DNA of 64,000 nucleotides from Proteles cristata cristata (lineage: Eukaryota; Chordata; Mammalia; Carnivora; Hyaenidae), in NCBI GenBank assembly GCA_017311185.1, contig JAESUZ010001065.1:1-64000 (forward strand). Direction: 5' to 3'. Of the stretch, positions 1 through 11,624 are shown one piece after another. The position numbers and the translations under genes were made by a program. The notes beneath the pieces were generated by a model. The model saw only the letters and a list, made by a program, of their open reading frames with translations. It was not told where the DNA came from and searched no databases. Each line of letters starts with the position of its first letter. Position 1 is the first letter of the stretch.

Positions 1-135
1 TTGAGGACTGGTGGATGTGGGGGGGAGGAGGGGTGGGCATGGAGGAGGACACTTGTGGGGATGAGCACTGGGTGTTATGTGGAAACTAATTTCACAATAA
101 ACTATTTGTAAAAAATAAAAAAAAATAAAAAAAAA
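1..135 (+). mobile_element. LINE-1 3' end (carnivore L1), cut by window edge
   Basis: The text around 55-75 (GATGAGCACTGGGTGTTATG) is the typical 3' UTR end of carnivore L1 elements, followed by an AATAAA-containing stretch and a long A-rich tail at about 110-135. The same 3' UTR phrase recurs at 7,290-7,310 in the large L1. Only the last ~135 bp are inside the window, so the size of this copy is unknown. Confidence 0.8.
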
Positions 136-329
136 GAATAAAAAGCTAAAGATAAGAATATATCTTTTAGTGGAGGTCATAAATATTTGAAAGAAAAATA
201 GTGCATTTGTCTGAAAAATAATTCTCTCTGGTGTGTGATACATGTAAATGCAGACACAGTTGTATATTGATAACCCAGCTGTTTTCTAAAAATTAAAAAC
301 AACATAAAAGTTTAAAAAAAAAAAACAAT
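136..329. other. AT-rich unassigned sequence between two L1 pieces
   Basis: AT-rich DNA with no recognisable gene. It lies between an L1 poly(A) tail and the inverted L1 fragment and ends in an A-run at about 313-325. Confidence 0.4.
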
Positions 330-1166
330 ATTTATTCTTCTAATCCATAAGCATGGAATGTTTTTCCTATTCTTTGTGTCTTCTTCAATTTCCTTCATAC
401 GTTTTCTATAGTTTTCATCATACAGATCTCTTATATCCTTGGTTAGGTTTATTCCTAGGTATTTTATTTTTTTATGCAATTGTGAATGGGATCCCTTTCT
501 TGATTTCTCTTTCTGTTGCTTCATTGTTGGTGTATAAAAATGCAGCCCATTTCAGTACGTTGATTTCATACCCTGCAACTTTGCTGAATTCTTGGATCAG
601 TTCTAGTAGACTTCTTGTGGAGTCTGTTGGGTTTTCTATGTAGAGTATCATGTCGTCTGAGGAAAGTGAGAGTTTGACTTCTTCTTTGCCAATTCTGATG
701 CCTTTGATTTCCTTTTGTTGTCCGATGGCTGATGTTAGGACTTCCCGCACTATGTTAAACAACAGTGGTGAGAGTGGGCATCCCTGTCGTGTTCCTGATC
801 TCAGGGGGAAATCTCTCAGTTTTTCCCCGTTGAGGATGATGTTAGCTGAGGGCTTCTCATAGATGGCTTTTATGATGTTTAAGTAGGTTCCTTCTATCCC
901 AACTTTCTTGAGGGTTTTTATTAAGAAGGGATGTTGTATTTTGTCAAATGCATTTTCTGCATCTATTGACAGGATCATATGGTTTTTATCTTTTCTTTTG
1001 TTGATGTGATGTATCACATTGATTGATTTGTGAATATTGAACCAGCCCTGTAGCCCAGGAATGAATCCCACTTGATCTTGGTGGATAATTCTTCTTATGT
1101 GCTGTTGGATTCGATTTGCAGGTATCTTTTTGAGGATTTTTGCATCTGTATTCATCAAGGATATTG
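330..1166 (-). mobile_element. Inverted LINE-1 ORF2 fragment (reverse transcriptase region)
   Basis: Minus-strand translation of about 472-1158 gives L1 ORF2 reverse-transcriptase sequence. It includes the motifs [40 protein letters not shown] and a degenerate catalytic box (SSDDM where FADDM is usual). A second reading frame (312-524) continues the RT C-terminal side ([10 protein letters not shown]), so there is at least one frameshift near 480-520. The fragment has neither ORF1 nor a 3' UTR. It is a dead internal piece, relatively young judging from the long open frame. Confidence 0.9.
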
Positions 1167-3137
1167 GCCTAAATCAGGCTTCTTTTAACAAACAAATAAA
1201 TGCACACCTAGTTAAAGGTCCAAACACTCCTTACTGAAGGCAAGGAGGAACTCTGCAGAGGGCTGAGCTGGGAGAGAGAGCAGCCAAATCACAACAGCAG
1301 CATGCACACAGCATACACCAGAAATACATCCTGAAGTGCGAGGCCCTGGAAGGTGTCTGACACCTTCTTAATATAACATTACAGTCAGGAACAGGAAAAA
1401 TACTATGTTGCATAATGCACAAAAGACAGAAACCTAGGTAAAATGATAAGATGGAGGAATTCTCCCCAAAAGAAACATCAAGAATAAATCACAGCCAGGG
1501 ATTTGCTCAAAACAGTTATAAGCAATGTATCTGAAAAAAAGTTTAGAATAACAGTCATAAGGCTACTAGCCAGGCTGGAAAGAAGTATAGAAGACACCAG
1601 AAAAATCCTCGCTGCAGATATAAAATACCTAAAAACTAGTAAGGCCAAAATAAAAAAATGCTATTACTGGGATGCAAAACCAACTGGATGTAATCACAAT
1701 GAGGATGGAAGAAGCAGAGAAATGAATAGGTGACATAAAAGGTAAAATTGTGGAAAATAATGAAAGGAAAGGAAGAGGGAAAGAAAACTATTGGATCATA
1801 AATGTAGATTTATGGAGCACAGTGACTCCATAAAGCACAATAATATCATATCATAGGAGTCCCATAAGAAGAAGGACAGGAAAAAGGGGCAGAAGATTTA
1901 TTTGAACAAATTATAGCTGAGAACTTTCCTAATTCAAAGAAGGAAACAGGCATTCAAGTCCAAGAGGCACAGAGAACTCATCTCAAAATCAACAAAAACA
2001 GGTCAACACCAAGACATCATAATGAAACTTGCAAAATACAAAAATAAAGAAAGAATTCTGAAGGCATTTAGGGACAAACGATCCTTAACCTACAAGCCTA
2101 CACACGTGTAAGGTGACCAGAAGACCTGTCCACTGAAACATGACAAGCCAGAAGGGGGCAGCAGGAAATATTCAATGTGCTGAATGGGAAAAATATGCAG
2201 CCAAGAATTCATTATCCAGGAGGCTGTCATTCAGATTAGAAGGAGAGATAAAGAGTTCCCACAACAAGCCAAAACTAAAGGAGTTTATGACCACTAAGCA
2301 AGCCTTGCAAGAAATATTAAGGGGCTCTTTGGGCTGGAAAGAGAGACCAAAAGCAACAAAGACTAGAAAGGAACAGAAACAGTCTACAAGAATAATGACT
2401 CTACAGATACTACAATGGCATTAAATTCATACCTGTCAATAATTATGCTCCAATTGAAAGACATGGGGCACCAGAATGGATTGAAAAAACAAGATCCATC
2501 AATATGCTGCTTCCAAGAGACTCATTTTAGACCCAAAGACACCTCCAGATGGAAAGTGAGGGGATGTAAAACCATCTATCATGCTAATAGATGTCAAAAG
2601 AAAGCTTGAGTAGCCATACTTATATCAGAAAAACTAGATTTTAAACCAAAGACTGTATTAAGTGATAAAGAAGTGCATTATATCATGAGTAAGGGGTCTA
2701 TGCAGGAAGATCTAACAATTTGTAAATATTTATGCCTCCAACTTGCAACACCCAAATATATAAATCAATTAATCACAAACATAAAGAAACTCATTGATAA
2801 TAATACAATAATAGTAAGGTATTTTAATACAATAATAGTAGGACATCCACTTCCAGCAATGGATAAGTCATCTAAGCAGAAAATCAGCAAGGATACAATG
2901 ACTTTGAATGACATACCGGATTCGATGGACTTAACCGATATATTCAGAACATCTCATCCTAATGCAGCAGATTACACATTCTTCTCGAGTGCACATGGGA
3001 AATTCTCCAGGATAGATCACATACTGGTTCACAAATCAGGTCTCAACCAGTACAGAAAGATTAAGATCGTAGCTTGCATATTTTCAGACCACAATACTAT
3101 GAAACTTGAAGTCAACCACAAGAAAAATTTGGAAGAC

Positions 3138-3400
3138 GGGGCGCCTGGGTGGCTTAGTCAGTTAAGCGTCCGACTTTCGCTTGGGTCATGATCTCGCGGT
3201 TCGTGGGTTCGAGCCCTGCGTCGGGCTCTGTGCTGACTGCCAGCTCAGAGCCTGGAGCCTGTTTCAGTCTGTGACTCCCTCTCTCTGACCCTCCCTGCTC
3301 CACGCTGTCTCTCTCTCTCTCCTAGAAATAAATAAAACATTAAAAAAAAAAATTAAAAAAAAAAGGATGTTAGTAATTTAAAAAAAAAAAAAAAGAAAAA
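3138..3400 (+). mobile_element. Felid CAN SINE inserted in L1
   Basis: Head at 3,138 (GGGGCGCCTGGGTGGCTTAG), CT-rich middle, AAATAAA and a long A-tail. A 17-bp target-site duplication (AGAAAAATTTGGAAGAC) is perfect at 3,121-3,137 and 3,401-3,417, so it inserted after the L1. Confidence 0.95.
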
Positions 3401-4138
3401 AGAAAAATTTGGAAGACCACAAACATATGGAGGTTAAAGAATATCCTACTAAAGAATAAATGGATAACCAGGAAATTAAAGGAGAAATTTAAAAAATACA
3501 AAGAAGCAAATGAAAATGAAAACCACCCAAGACTTTTGAGATGCAGCCAGCAAAAGTTGTCCTCAGAGGGAAGAATATAGCAATACAAGCCAACCTCAAG
3601 AAACAAGAAAAGTCTCAAATACACAACCTTACACCTAAAAGAGTTGGAAAAAGAACCACAAATAAAGATCAGCAGAGGAAATTATAAAGATTAGAGCAGA
3701 AATAAATGACATAGAAAAGAATCCCAACAGAACAGATCAGAGAAACTAGGAGCTGGTTCTTTGAAAGAATTAATAAAATTGATAAACCCCTAGTCAGACT
3801 TATCAAAAAGAAAAGAGAAAGGACCTGAGCAAATAAAATTGCAAATGAAAGAAGAGAGATCATAATCAACACTATAGAAATACAATTATAAGAGAATAAT
3901 ATTATAAGCAATTATATGGCAACAAATTGGGCAAAGTGGAAAAAAATGGATAAATTCATAGAAACATATAAACTACCAAAACTGAAACAGGAACATGGAA
4001 AATTTAAACAGACCCATAATTGGCAGAGAAATTTAATCAGTAATCAAAAATCTTCTAACAAACAAAAGTCTGGGGCCAGATGGCTTCCCAGAGGAATTCT
4101 ACCAAACATTTAAAGAAGAATTAAAACATATTATTCTA

Positions 4139-4350
4139 GGGGCGCCTGGATGGCTTAGTCGGTTAAGCGTCCGACTTTTGCTTAGGTCATGATCTCGCGG
4201 TTCGTGGGTTCGAGCCCCGCATCGGGCTCTGTGCTGACTGCCAGCTCAGAGCCTGGAGCCTATTTCAGAGTCTGTGTCTCCCTCTCTCTCTCTGACCCTC
4301 CCCTGCTCATGCTGTCTCTCTCTCTCTCCTAGAAATAAATTAAAAAAAAA
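4139..4350 (+). mobile_element. Felid CAN SINE inserted in L1
   Basis: Complete SINE with a 15-bp perfect target duplication (AAACATATTATTCTA) at 4,124-4,138 and 4,351-4,365. It interrupts the L1 ORF2 remnant. Confidence 0.95.
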
Positions 4351-5395
4351 AAACATATTATTCTAAAACTGTTCCAAAAAATGAAAAATTTCCAAATTCA
4401 TTCTACGAGGTCAGCATTACCTTGATTCCAAAACCTGACAAACCCTTCACTAAAAAGGAGAATTAAAGGCCAATATCCATGATGAACATGGATGCAAAAT
4501 TTCTCAGCAAGATGCTAGCAAATCAAATCCACTGTTACATTAAAAGAATTATTCACCACAATCAAGTGGGACTTATTCCTGGGCTGCAGGGCTGGTTCAA
4601 TATCTGTAAATCAATCAATGCAACATACTAGATTAATAAAAGAAAGGATAAGAACCATACGATCCTCTGAATAGATGCATTTGACAAAATACATGATCTT
4701 TTCTTGATAAAAACCCTCAAGAAAGTGGGGATAGAAAGAACATACCTCAAGATCATAAAGGCCATTACGCAAAAGACCCACAGCTAATATCACCCTCAAA
4801 AGGGAAAAACAGAGCTTTTCCCCTCAGGTCAGGCACACGACAGGATGTTCACTCTCACCACTGCTGTTCAACATACTACTGGAAGTCCTAGCCTCAAAAA
4901 TATGACAACAAAAAGAGATAAAAGGCATCCAAATCAGCAAGGAAGAAGTCAAAGTTTCACTCTTTGCAGATGACATAATACTCTGTAGAAAACCCAAAAG
5001 ACTCCACCAAAAAATTGCTAGAACTGATGCATGAATTCAGCAAAGTCAAAGGATATAAAATCAATGTACAGAAATCAGTTGTATTCCTATACACCAATAA
5101 TGAAGCAACAGAAAGAGAAATTAAGAAAGGGACCCCATTTACAATTGCACGAAAAATCATAAGATACTTAGGAATAAATCTAACCAGGAGGTAAAAGATC
5201 TGTACTCTGAAAACTATAGAAAGCTTATAAAAGAAATGGAAAACACAAAGAAATGGAAAAACATCCCTACACATGGGTTGGAAGAACAAATATTGTTAAA
5301 ACTTCTATACTACCCAAAGCTATCTACACATTTAATGCAATCCCTATCAACATAACACCAGCATTTTTCACAGAGCTAGAACAGACAATTCTACT

Positions 5396-5606
5396 CTTTT
5401 ATGCTTATTTATTTATTTTGAGAGAGAGAGAGAGAGAGATTGTACGAGCACAGGGAAGAGAGAGAGAGGGAGAGAGAGAATTCCAAGAAGGCTCCACATT
5501 GTCAGTGCAGAGCCTGACTCAGGGCTCAAACTCACTAACTGTGAGATCATGATGTGAGCCAAAAGCAAGAGCTAGATACTTAACCAACTGAGTCACCCAG
5601 GTACCT
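5396..5606 (-). mobile_element. CAN SINE, antisense, inserted in L1
   Basis: Reversed SINE: T-rich start, GA-rich tract, then the reverse of the head (ACTGAGTCACCCAGGTACCT). It is flanked by near-identical copies of GAACAGACAATTCTA (before) and GAACAAACAATTCTA (after). Confidence 0.9.
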
Positions 5607-6121
5607 CTGGAACAAACAATTCTAAGATTTGTATGGAACCAGGAAAGACCCCAAATAACCAAAGTAATGTTGGAAAAGAAAAGCAAGGTGGGGGGCAACA
5701 CAATTCTAAACTTCAAGCTGTACTACAAAGCTGGAGTCATCAAGACGGTATAGTAATGGCACAAAAACAGACACATCGATCAATGGAACAGAATAGAGAA
5801 CCCGGAAATGGACCCACAACTGTATGGTCAACTCATTTTCAACAAAGCAGAAAAGAATATCCAATGGGAAAAAGACAGTCTTTTCAACAAATGGTTTTGG
5901 GAACACTGGACAGCGACATGCAAAAGAATAAAACTGGACCCCTTTCTTACATCATATACAAAAATAAATTCAAAATGAATAGAAGATCTAAATGTAAGAT
6001 AGGAAACCATCAAAATCCTAGAGGAGAACACAGGCAGCAACCTCTATGACCTTGGTTATAGCAACTTCTTACTAGACATGTTTCCTGAGGCAAGGGAAAC
6101 AAAAGCCAAAACGAACAATTA

Positions 6122-6322
6122 GAGGTGCCTGGACGGCTCAGTTGGTTAAGTATCCGGCTCTTGATTTAGGCTCATGTCATGATCTCACAGTTCCTGAGAT
6201 TGGGCCCTGTGCTTACAAGGTTCTGCACCTGTAGTGTGAAGCCTGCTTGGGATTCTCTCTCTCTCTCTGTCCCTTTTCCACTCTCTCTCTCTCTTTCAAA
6301 ATAGGCTAACAAACTTTTAAAA
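6122..6322 (+). mobile_element. CAN SINE inserted in L1
   Basis: Diverged SINE head (GAGGTGCCTGGACGGCTCAG) and CT-rich middle with a short A-rich end. It lies within the 3' half of the L1. Confidence 0.88.
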
Positions 6323-6932
6323 AATGAACTATTGGGACTTCATCAAGATAAAAACTTCTATACAGTGAAGGAAATTAAAAGGCAACCTACAGAACAGGAG
6401 AAGACCTCTGAAAATCATATATCTGATAAAGGGCTGGTATCCAAAATCTATCAAGAACAAACTCGACACCTAAAAAATAAATAATCCAGTTTAGAAATGG
6501 GCAGGAGACATGAACAGACATTCCTCCAAAGAAGACATACAAATAGCTAACAGACACATGAAAAAATGCTCAAAATTACTCATAATCAGGGAAATACCAA
6601 TCAAAACCACAATAAGATACCACCTCATACCTTTCAGAATGTCTAAAATTAACAGCTCAGGAACAACAGATGTTGGCGAGGATGTAGAAAAAGGCGACCC
6701 TCTTACATTGCTGCTGGGAATGCAAAGTGGTGCAGCCACGCTGGAAAACTGTATGGAGGCTCCTCAAAGAGTTAAAAATTGATGACCCAGCAATTGCACT
6801 GCTAGGTGTTTATTCAAAGGATACAAAAATACTGATTTGAGGGGCACATGCACCCCAATGTTTATAGCAGCACTATCAACAGTAGCCAAATTATGGAAAG
6901 AACTCAAATGTCCATTGACTGATGAATAAGAT

Positions 6933-6960
6933 GTGGTGTGTGTGTGTGTGTGTGTGTGTA
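6933..6960 (+). repeat. (TG)n microsatellite
   Basis: A run of TG dinucleotides inside the L1, followed by the palindromic GTATACAGTATAC. Confidence 0.9.
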
Positions 6961-7474
6961 TACAGTATACACAGAATATTACTCAGCCATCAAAAAGAGC
7001 TTGAAAATTTGCCATTTGCAACGACGTGGCTGGAACTAGAGTACATCAAGCTAGGCAAAAGAAGTCAATCAGGGAAAGACAAATACCATATGATTTCACT
7101 CGTATGTGGAATTTAAGAAAGAAAACAGATGAACATAGAGGAAGGGAAGGAAATATAAAATACGATAAAAACAGAGAGCGAGGCAAACCACAAGAGACTT
7201 TTAACGACAGAGAACAAACCGAGAGTTGATGGAGGAAGGTAGATGGGGGATGGGCTGGATGGGAATGGGCATTAAGGAGGGCACTTGTGATGAGCACTGG
7301 GTGCTGTACGTAAGTGATGAATCACTGAATTCCACTCATAAAACCAATACAACTATATGTTAACTAACTTGAATTTAAATAAAAACTTGGAAGAAAAAAA
7401 ATAAAATGTTGGTTGCAAATTGAAATCTTGAACTTCATATCCTTCAAAATCAGATATTTTGAAAAATTTGCTTA

Positions 7475-7675
7475 GGGGCACCTGGGTGGCTCAGTCAGTT
7501 GAGCTTCTAACTTTGGCTTAGGTCTTTGGCTTAGATCTCATGAGTTTGAGCCCCGTGTCAGGCTCTGTGCCTAGAGCCTGCTTCAGATTCTGTGTCTCCC
7601 TCTCTCTCTGCCCAACCCCCCACACACACACACACACTCTGTCTCTCTCTCTCAAAAATAAATAAACGTTAAAAC
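7475..7675 (+). mobile_element. CAN SINE
   Basis: Head GGGGCACCTGGGTGGCTCAG, a CA-rich variation in the middle and an AAATAAATAAACGTT tail. Imperfect target repeats (ATTTGCTTA/AATTGCTTA) flank it. Confidence 0.9.
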
Positions 7676-7689
7676 AATTGCTTAAATTA

Positions 7690-8160
7690 TTTGGAAGCTC
7701 ATGACATCTTAATTAAAATTATTTTTTTCTAAAACATTTTTTCAGCAGCCAGATTTGAGATCCTTTCCCTCAAACAACACATCATGTATGGTCACCTGTA
7801 TGCACACTACCCAGGTTTATCCACATTGGATTCGTTTTCTACTTGCCTTGATAGCTCTCATTTTACAAAAAAGAGGTGAAACAATAAAAGCGTCCCTCTT
7901 ACCCATTCTCTCCTCTCCATTCCTGGAGCTAACCACCCTCTGAAGTCAGTGTGTATTATTTCCACGCATGTCCATGAACAGTATGCAATGTTTGTTATTG
8001 TTGTTGTTTAAATACATAATCAGAAATGGTTGTATAATATGCAGGCTTTTCATCTCATGTTTTATACTTAGCTTCTGAAAGTTATCCCTATTGATAAAAA
8101 TAGGTTTGATTCATTCATTTTAATGTGGGATACATTCCCCTATTGATAAGCAATTAGATA
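7690..8160. other. Unassigned AT-rich intergenic DNA
   Basis: No gene and no clear repeat signature recognised by eye. Possibly old L1-derived sequence. Confidence 0.3.
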
Positions 8161-8382
8161 TATTATATTTTTTTGAGAGAGAGAGAGACAGCACACGTGC
8201 ATGTGCAAGAGTGGGGGAGGGAGAGAGGGAGAGAGAGAGAGGGAGAGTCTGAAGCAGGCTCCACACCCGTTGTGAAGCCAGATGTGGAGCCCAATGTGAG
8301 GCTCAATCTCAAGGCCATGAGATCATGATCTGATACAAAATCAAAAACGGGAGCTCAACCAACTGAGTCACGCAGGCACCCC
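8161..8382 (-). mobile_element. CAN SINE, antisense
   Basis: GAGAGA-rich tract followed by the reversed head (ACTGAGTCACGCAGGCACCCC). Flanked by GCAATTAGAT and AGTGATTAGATT, a decayed target duplication. Confidence 0.9.
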
Positions 8383-8411
8383 AGTGATTAGATTAAGATT
8401 CCCAATTTCTT

Positions 8412-8633
8412 GGGGCACCTGGGTGGCTTAGTCGGTTAAGCGTCCGACTTTCTCTTAGGTCACGACCTCGCGGTTCATGGGTTCGAGCCCCGCGTCGGGC
8501 TCTGTTCTGACTGCCAGCTCAGAGCCTGGAGCCTGTTTCAGAGTCTGTGACTCCCTCTCTCTCTGACCCTCCCCTGCTCACGCTGTCTCTCTCTCTTTCT
8601 CTCTCCTAGAAATTAAAATATTTAAAAAAAAAA
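8412..8633 (+). mobile_element. Felid CAN SINE
   Basis: Complete SINE with a 17-bp target duplication (AAGATTCCCAATTTCTT at 8,395-8,411; one mismatch at 8,634-8,650). Confidence 0.95.
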
Positions 8634-8654
8634 AAGATTCCCAGTTTCTTCCTA

Positions 8655-9060
8655 TCAAAACAATATGCACTTGCTCCATTTACTAGGTATTGTCAAAATG
8701 TTTGTCAAAGTAGGTGTGCTCGTCACACTCAGCAACTTTGAGGAAGAGTTCCTATTTCTCTATATCCTCGTCACCATTCCATGACATGGGTACCAACCAT
8801 ATGAGTGAAATGGTGTGTTAATGTTAGTTTACTTTGTAATTCCCAGTGAGTGACACTGGGCCTCTTTCCATCCTTTACTTATGTGTGTATTTGAAAAACC
8901 ATGTTTGTCTGGCTCTCACTGGTTTGTAGAATTCTTTGTGTGTCCTTGATAGTGATCCTTTGTCAAGTACATTGCTTTCAAATATGTTTTCCTAGTTCAT
9001 GGCTTGGCTTTTTTATTCATCTGTCATGTCTTCCTGAATGGATAGCCTTGATTTTAATCA
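8655..9060 (-). mobile_element. Old L1 3' fragment, antisense
   Basis: The + strand contains degenerate antisense L1 3'-side phrases such as GTGAAATGGTGTGTTAATG and TAGTTCATGGCTTGGC. Family and exact limits are uncertain. Confidence 0.55.
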
Positions 9061-9175
9061 AATAAAACCTAACAACTGTACCATCACAATGTGTAACTAT
9101 TTCAGAAAATCCCAACATGTCTTTAAAACCACAATATTACAGGATACAAAGTTAATATAAAAAATGAATTGTGTT

Positions 9176-9407
9176 GGGGCACCTGGATGGCTCAGTTGGT
9201 TGAGTGTTTGACTCTTGATCTCCACGCAGGTCATGATCTCACAGTTTGCGGGATGGAGCCCTGTGTCCGGCTCTATACTGACAGCACAGAGCCTGCTTGG
9301 AATTCTCTCTCTCCCTCTCTCTCTCTGCGCCTCCCCCACTCATGCATGTGTACATAAGCTCTCTCTCTCTCTCTCCCTCCCTCTCAAAATAAAGAAACTT
9401 AAAAAAA
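9176..9407 (+). mobile_element. CAN SINE, first of a three-SINE cluster
   Basis: Head GGCACCTGGATGGCTCAG and a CT-rich middle. It is bordered by GAATTGTG copies at 9,166-9,173 and 9,409-9,416. Confidence 0.9.
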
Positions 9408-9416
9408 GGAATTGTG

Positions 9417-9628
9417 GGAGTCCTGGGTGGCTCAGTCATTTAAGAGCCTGACTTTAGCTTAGGTCATGATGTCATTAGCTTAGGTCATGATCAAGGTTCA
9501 TGAGCTCAAGCCCTGCATCGGGCTCTCTGCTGCCAGGGAGGAGCCTGCTTCAGATCCTCTCTCCTCTGCCCTCTCTCTGCCTTTCCCCCACTTGCACTCT
9601 TTCTCAAAAATAAATAAACATTAAAAAC
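9417..9628 (+). mobile_element. CAN SINE, second of cluster, with internal duplication
   Basis: Head at 9,417, with TTAGCTTAGGTCATGAT present twice in tandem at about 9,455-9,492. Bordered by GAATTGTG copies at 9,409-9,416 and 9,631-9,638. Confidence 0.88.
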
Positions 9629-9639
9629 AAGAATTGTGG

Positions 9640-9866
9640 TTTTTTTTTGTTTTTTTTTTTAAATGTTTTATTTATTTCTAGGAGAGAGAGAGAGACAGCG
9701 TGAGCAGGAGAGGGTCAGAGAGAGGAGTGACAGACTCTGAAACAGGCTCCAGGCTCTGAGCTGGCAGTCAGCACAGAGCCCGACGCGGGGCTCGAACCCA
9801 CGAACCGCGAGATCATGACCTAAGCGAAAGTCGGACGCTTAACCGACTAAGCCACCCAGGCGCCCC
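9640..9866 (-). mobile_element. CAN SINE, third of cluster, antisense
   Basis: Long T-run, TTTATTTATTTCTAGGAGAG, then the reversed head ending CACCCAGGCGCCCC. Bordered by GAATTGTG copies at 9,631-9,638 and 9,869-9,876. Confidence 0.95.
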
Positions 9867-9879
9867 AAGAATTGTGTTT

Positions 9880-11095
9880 TTACATATTAGTAACAAACAA
9901 TTAGAAGTAAAACTCTCATCTGTGAATAAAGGCAAATTTATTTCTTCTTTTGTGATCTTTATACCTTTTTTCCTTCATGTCTTATTACACCTATCAGAAC
10001 TACCATGACAATGTTAAATAGAAATGGGGGTAAGAGGGTGCCTGGGGGGCTCAGTCAGTTCGGCGTCCGACTTCAGCTCAGGTCATGATCTCACGGTTCG
10101 TGGGTTCGAGCCCCGCGTCGGGCTCTGTGCTGACAGCTGGGAGCCTGGAGTCTGTTTCAGATTCTGTGACTCCCTCTCTCTCTGACCCTCCCCTGCTCAC
10201 ACTGTCTCTCTCTCTCTCTCTCAGAAATAAATAAAAACATCTAAAAATTAAAAAAAAAAAAGAAACGGGGGTAAGTATTCTTGTCTCAGTCCCAATCTCT
10301 TGGGGAGAAGGCTCAGTTTTCTCCATGAAGAATGACACTACGATGATTTTTGATAGATATCCTTTAACAACTGTAAAATATTCCTTTCTATTTCTAGTTG
10401 TCTAAAAGTCTCCATCATGTGTATGAATTTCGTTAAATGTTTTTAAAGCACTTATTGGAATGATCACATTTTAATTTTCATTTTTTAACTACTGTGGTGA
10501 ATTGCATTGATTGATTATTTGATGTTAATCCTACTTTGTTTTCATTAGATAAAGCCGCTCTTCTGTGACATGTTACTGTTTTTGTATGTTGCTGGATTCA
10601 GCATGCTAATATTTTAAGTATTTCTGAATCCGCGTTCATGATGGTCTTTCATAATTCATTATACATTTGTCAGCATTCATTATTAAGTTAGCGTTGGCCT
10701 CATAAAACGAGTTGGGAAGGAGTCCTTCATTTTTTTCTAAGTTTGTGTAAGATGAGAAGTCTCTGACAGAATGAAATGGTGAAAATATCTGACCCTGAAA
10801 TTTACTTTGCAGGAAGGTCTTTTAATAGTAACTTCAAAATTTTCCATAGAAATAAGGCTATTTAGATTTTTTATTTATTCTTGTGTCCATTTGAAAAATT
10901 GTGTTTTTTTAAAGGAATTTGTCCCTTTTATCTGAGTCATCAAATTTGTTGGCATAGATATTGATTAATATTAATATTATTCAGAATATTACCTGATTTT
11001 CCTGTTAATGTCTGTAGGACTATAGTAATAGCCCATTTTCATTTCTAATATTAGTAATTTCTGTTCTCTTTTTCATTTTTTTCTTCTCTTTTTTC
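9880..11095 (-). mobile_element. Old L1 ORF2 fragment, antisense, split by a SINE
   Basis: The + strand reads like antisense L1 reverse-transcriptase sequence, for example TATGTTGCTGGATTCAGCAT and GTTGGCCTCATAAAACGAGT. It is interrupted by the SINE at 10,035-10,260 and strongly decayed. Confidence 0.65.
10035..10260 (+). mobile_element. Felid CAN SINE
   Basis: Complete SINE with a target duplication AGAAATGGGGGTAAG (10,020-10,034) / AGAAACGGGGGTAAG (10,261-10,275). Confidence 0.95.
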
Positions 11096-11097
11096 TT

Positions 11098-11310
11098 TTT
11101 TTATTTAAAAAAATTTTTTTAATGTTTTATTTATTTCTGAGAGAGAGATCAGGGGAAGGTCAGAGAGAGAGGGAGACACAGAATCCGAAGCAGGCTTCAG
11201 GCTCTGAGCTGTCAGCACAGAGCCCGACGCGGGGCCCAAGCCCACGAACCGTGAGATCATGACCTGAGCTGAAGTCGGACGCTTAACCGACTGAGTCACC
11301 CAAGTGCCCC
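11098..11310 (-). mobile_element. CAN SINE, antisense
   Basis: T-rich tail, ATGTTTTATTTATTTCTGAG, GA-rich tract, then the reversed head ending GAGTCACCCAAGTGCCCC. Confidence 0.92.
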
Positions 11311-11352
11311 CCCTCATTTTTTTCTGGATTGGTCTAATTAGAAACGTATTGA

Positions 11353-11521
11353 GGGGCACCTGGGTGATCCAGTCAGTTGAGCATCTGAATCTTGGTTTCA
11401 GCTCAGGTCATGACCTTGCAGGTCATGGGTTCGAGCCCTATGGCAGGCTCCACGCTGACAGCGTGGGATTTGGGATTCTCTCTCTCCCTTTCTCCTTGTC
11501 TCTTGCTCTCTCAAAATAAAT
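11353..11521 (+). mobile_element. CAN SINE with palindromic nuclear-receptor-like site
   Basis: Head GGGGCACCTGGGTGATCCAG and a shortened body ending CTCAAAATAAATA. Positions 11,405-11,416 read AGGTCATGACCT, a perfect inverted repeat of the AGGTCA half-site, and another AGGTCA lies at 11,420-11,425. Confidence 0.92.
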
Positions 11522-11624
11522 ATCGATTTTTATAATCTCAGAAATCCAGCACTGTTCATTTTTTTCTATTTTATTTCTGTTAGAACTAGTGATACTGTCC
11601 ACAGGCTTTGGATACTTTTAACTT

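Larger units (their letters stand above)
2415..7110 (+). pseudogene. L1 ORF2 remnant (endonuclease and reverse transcriptase), broken
   Basis: ORF2 normally encodes one protein of about 1,270 residues with an N-terminal apurinic endonuclease and a reverse transcriptase. Here the endonuclease part is readable in two pieces: CCFQETHF at about 2,490-2,525 and, at 2,673-3,137, a region ending in SRIDHILVHKSGL. It is then cut by a SINE at 3,138. The RT part ([10 protein letters not shown] at about 4,855; FADDIIL at about 4,962) contains in-frame stops and frameshifts, and a second SINE splits it from the endonuclease. No functional protein can be made. Confidence 0.85.
1185..7400 (+). mobile_element. 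Long degenerate LINE-1, nearly full length
   Basis: This + strand L1 carries a 5'/ORF1-side region (about 1,185-2,410), an ORF2 endonuclease region (2,415-3,190), a reverse-transcriptase region (about 4,400-5,330), the ORF2 C-terminal region and a 3' UTR ending GATGAGCACTGGGTGCTGTA (about 7,290) with an A-rich tail at about 7,380-7,405. Four SINEs have inserted into it (3,138; 4,139; 5,396; 6,122), and there is a TG microsatellite at 6,933-6,960. Frameshifts and stops throughout show that it is not mobile. Confidence 0.88.

Noticed and set aside
1503..1733. Independent small gene inside the first L1
   Set aside because: It lies within the L1 5'/ORF1-side sequence and has no conserved features.
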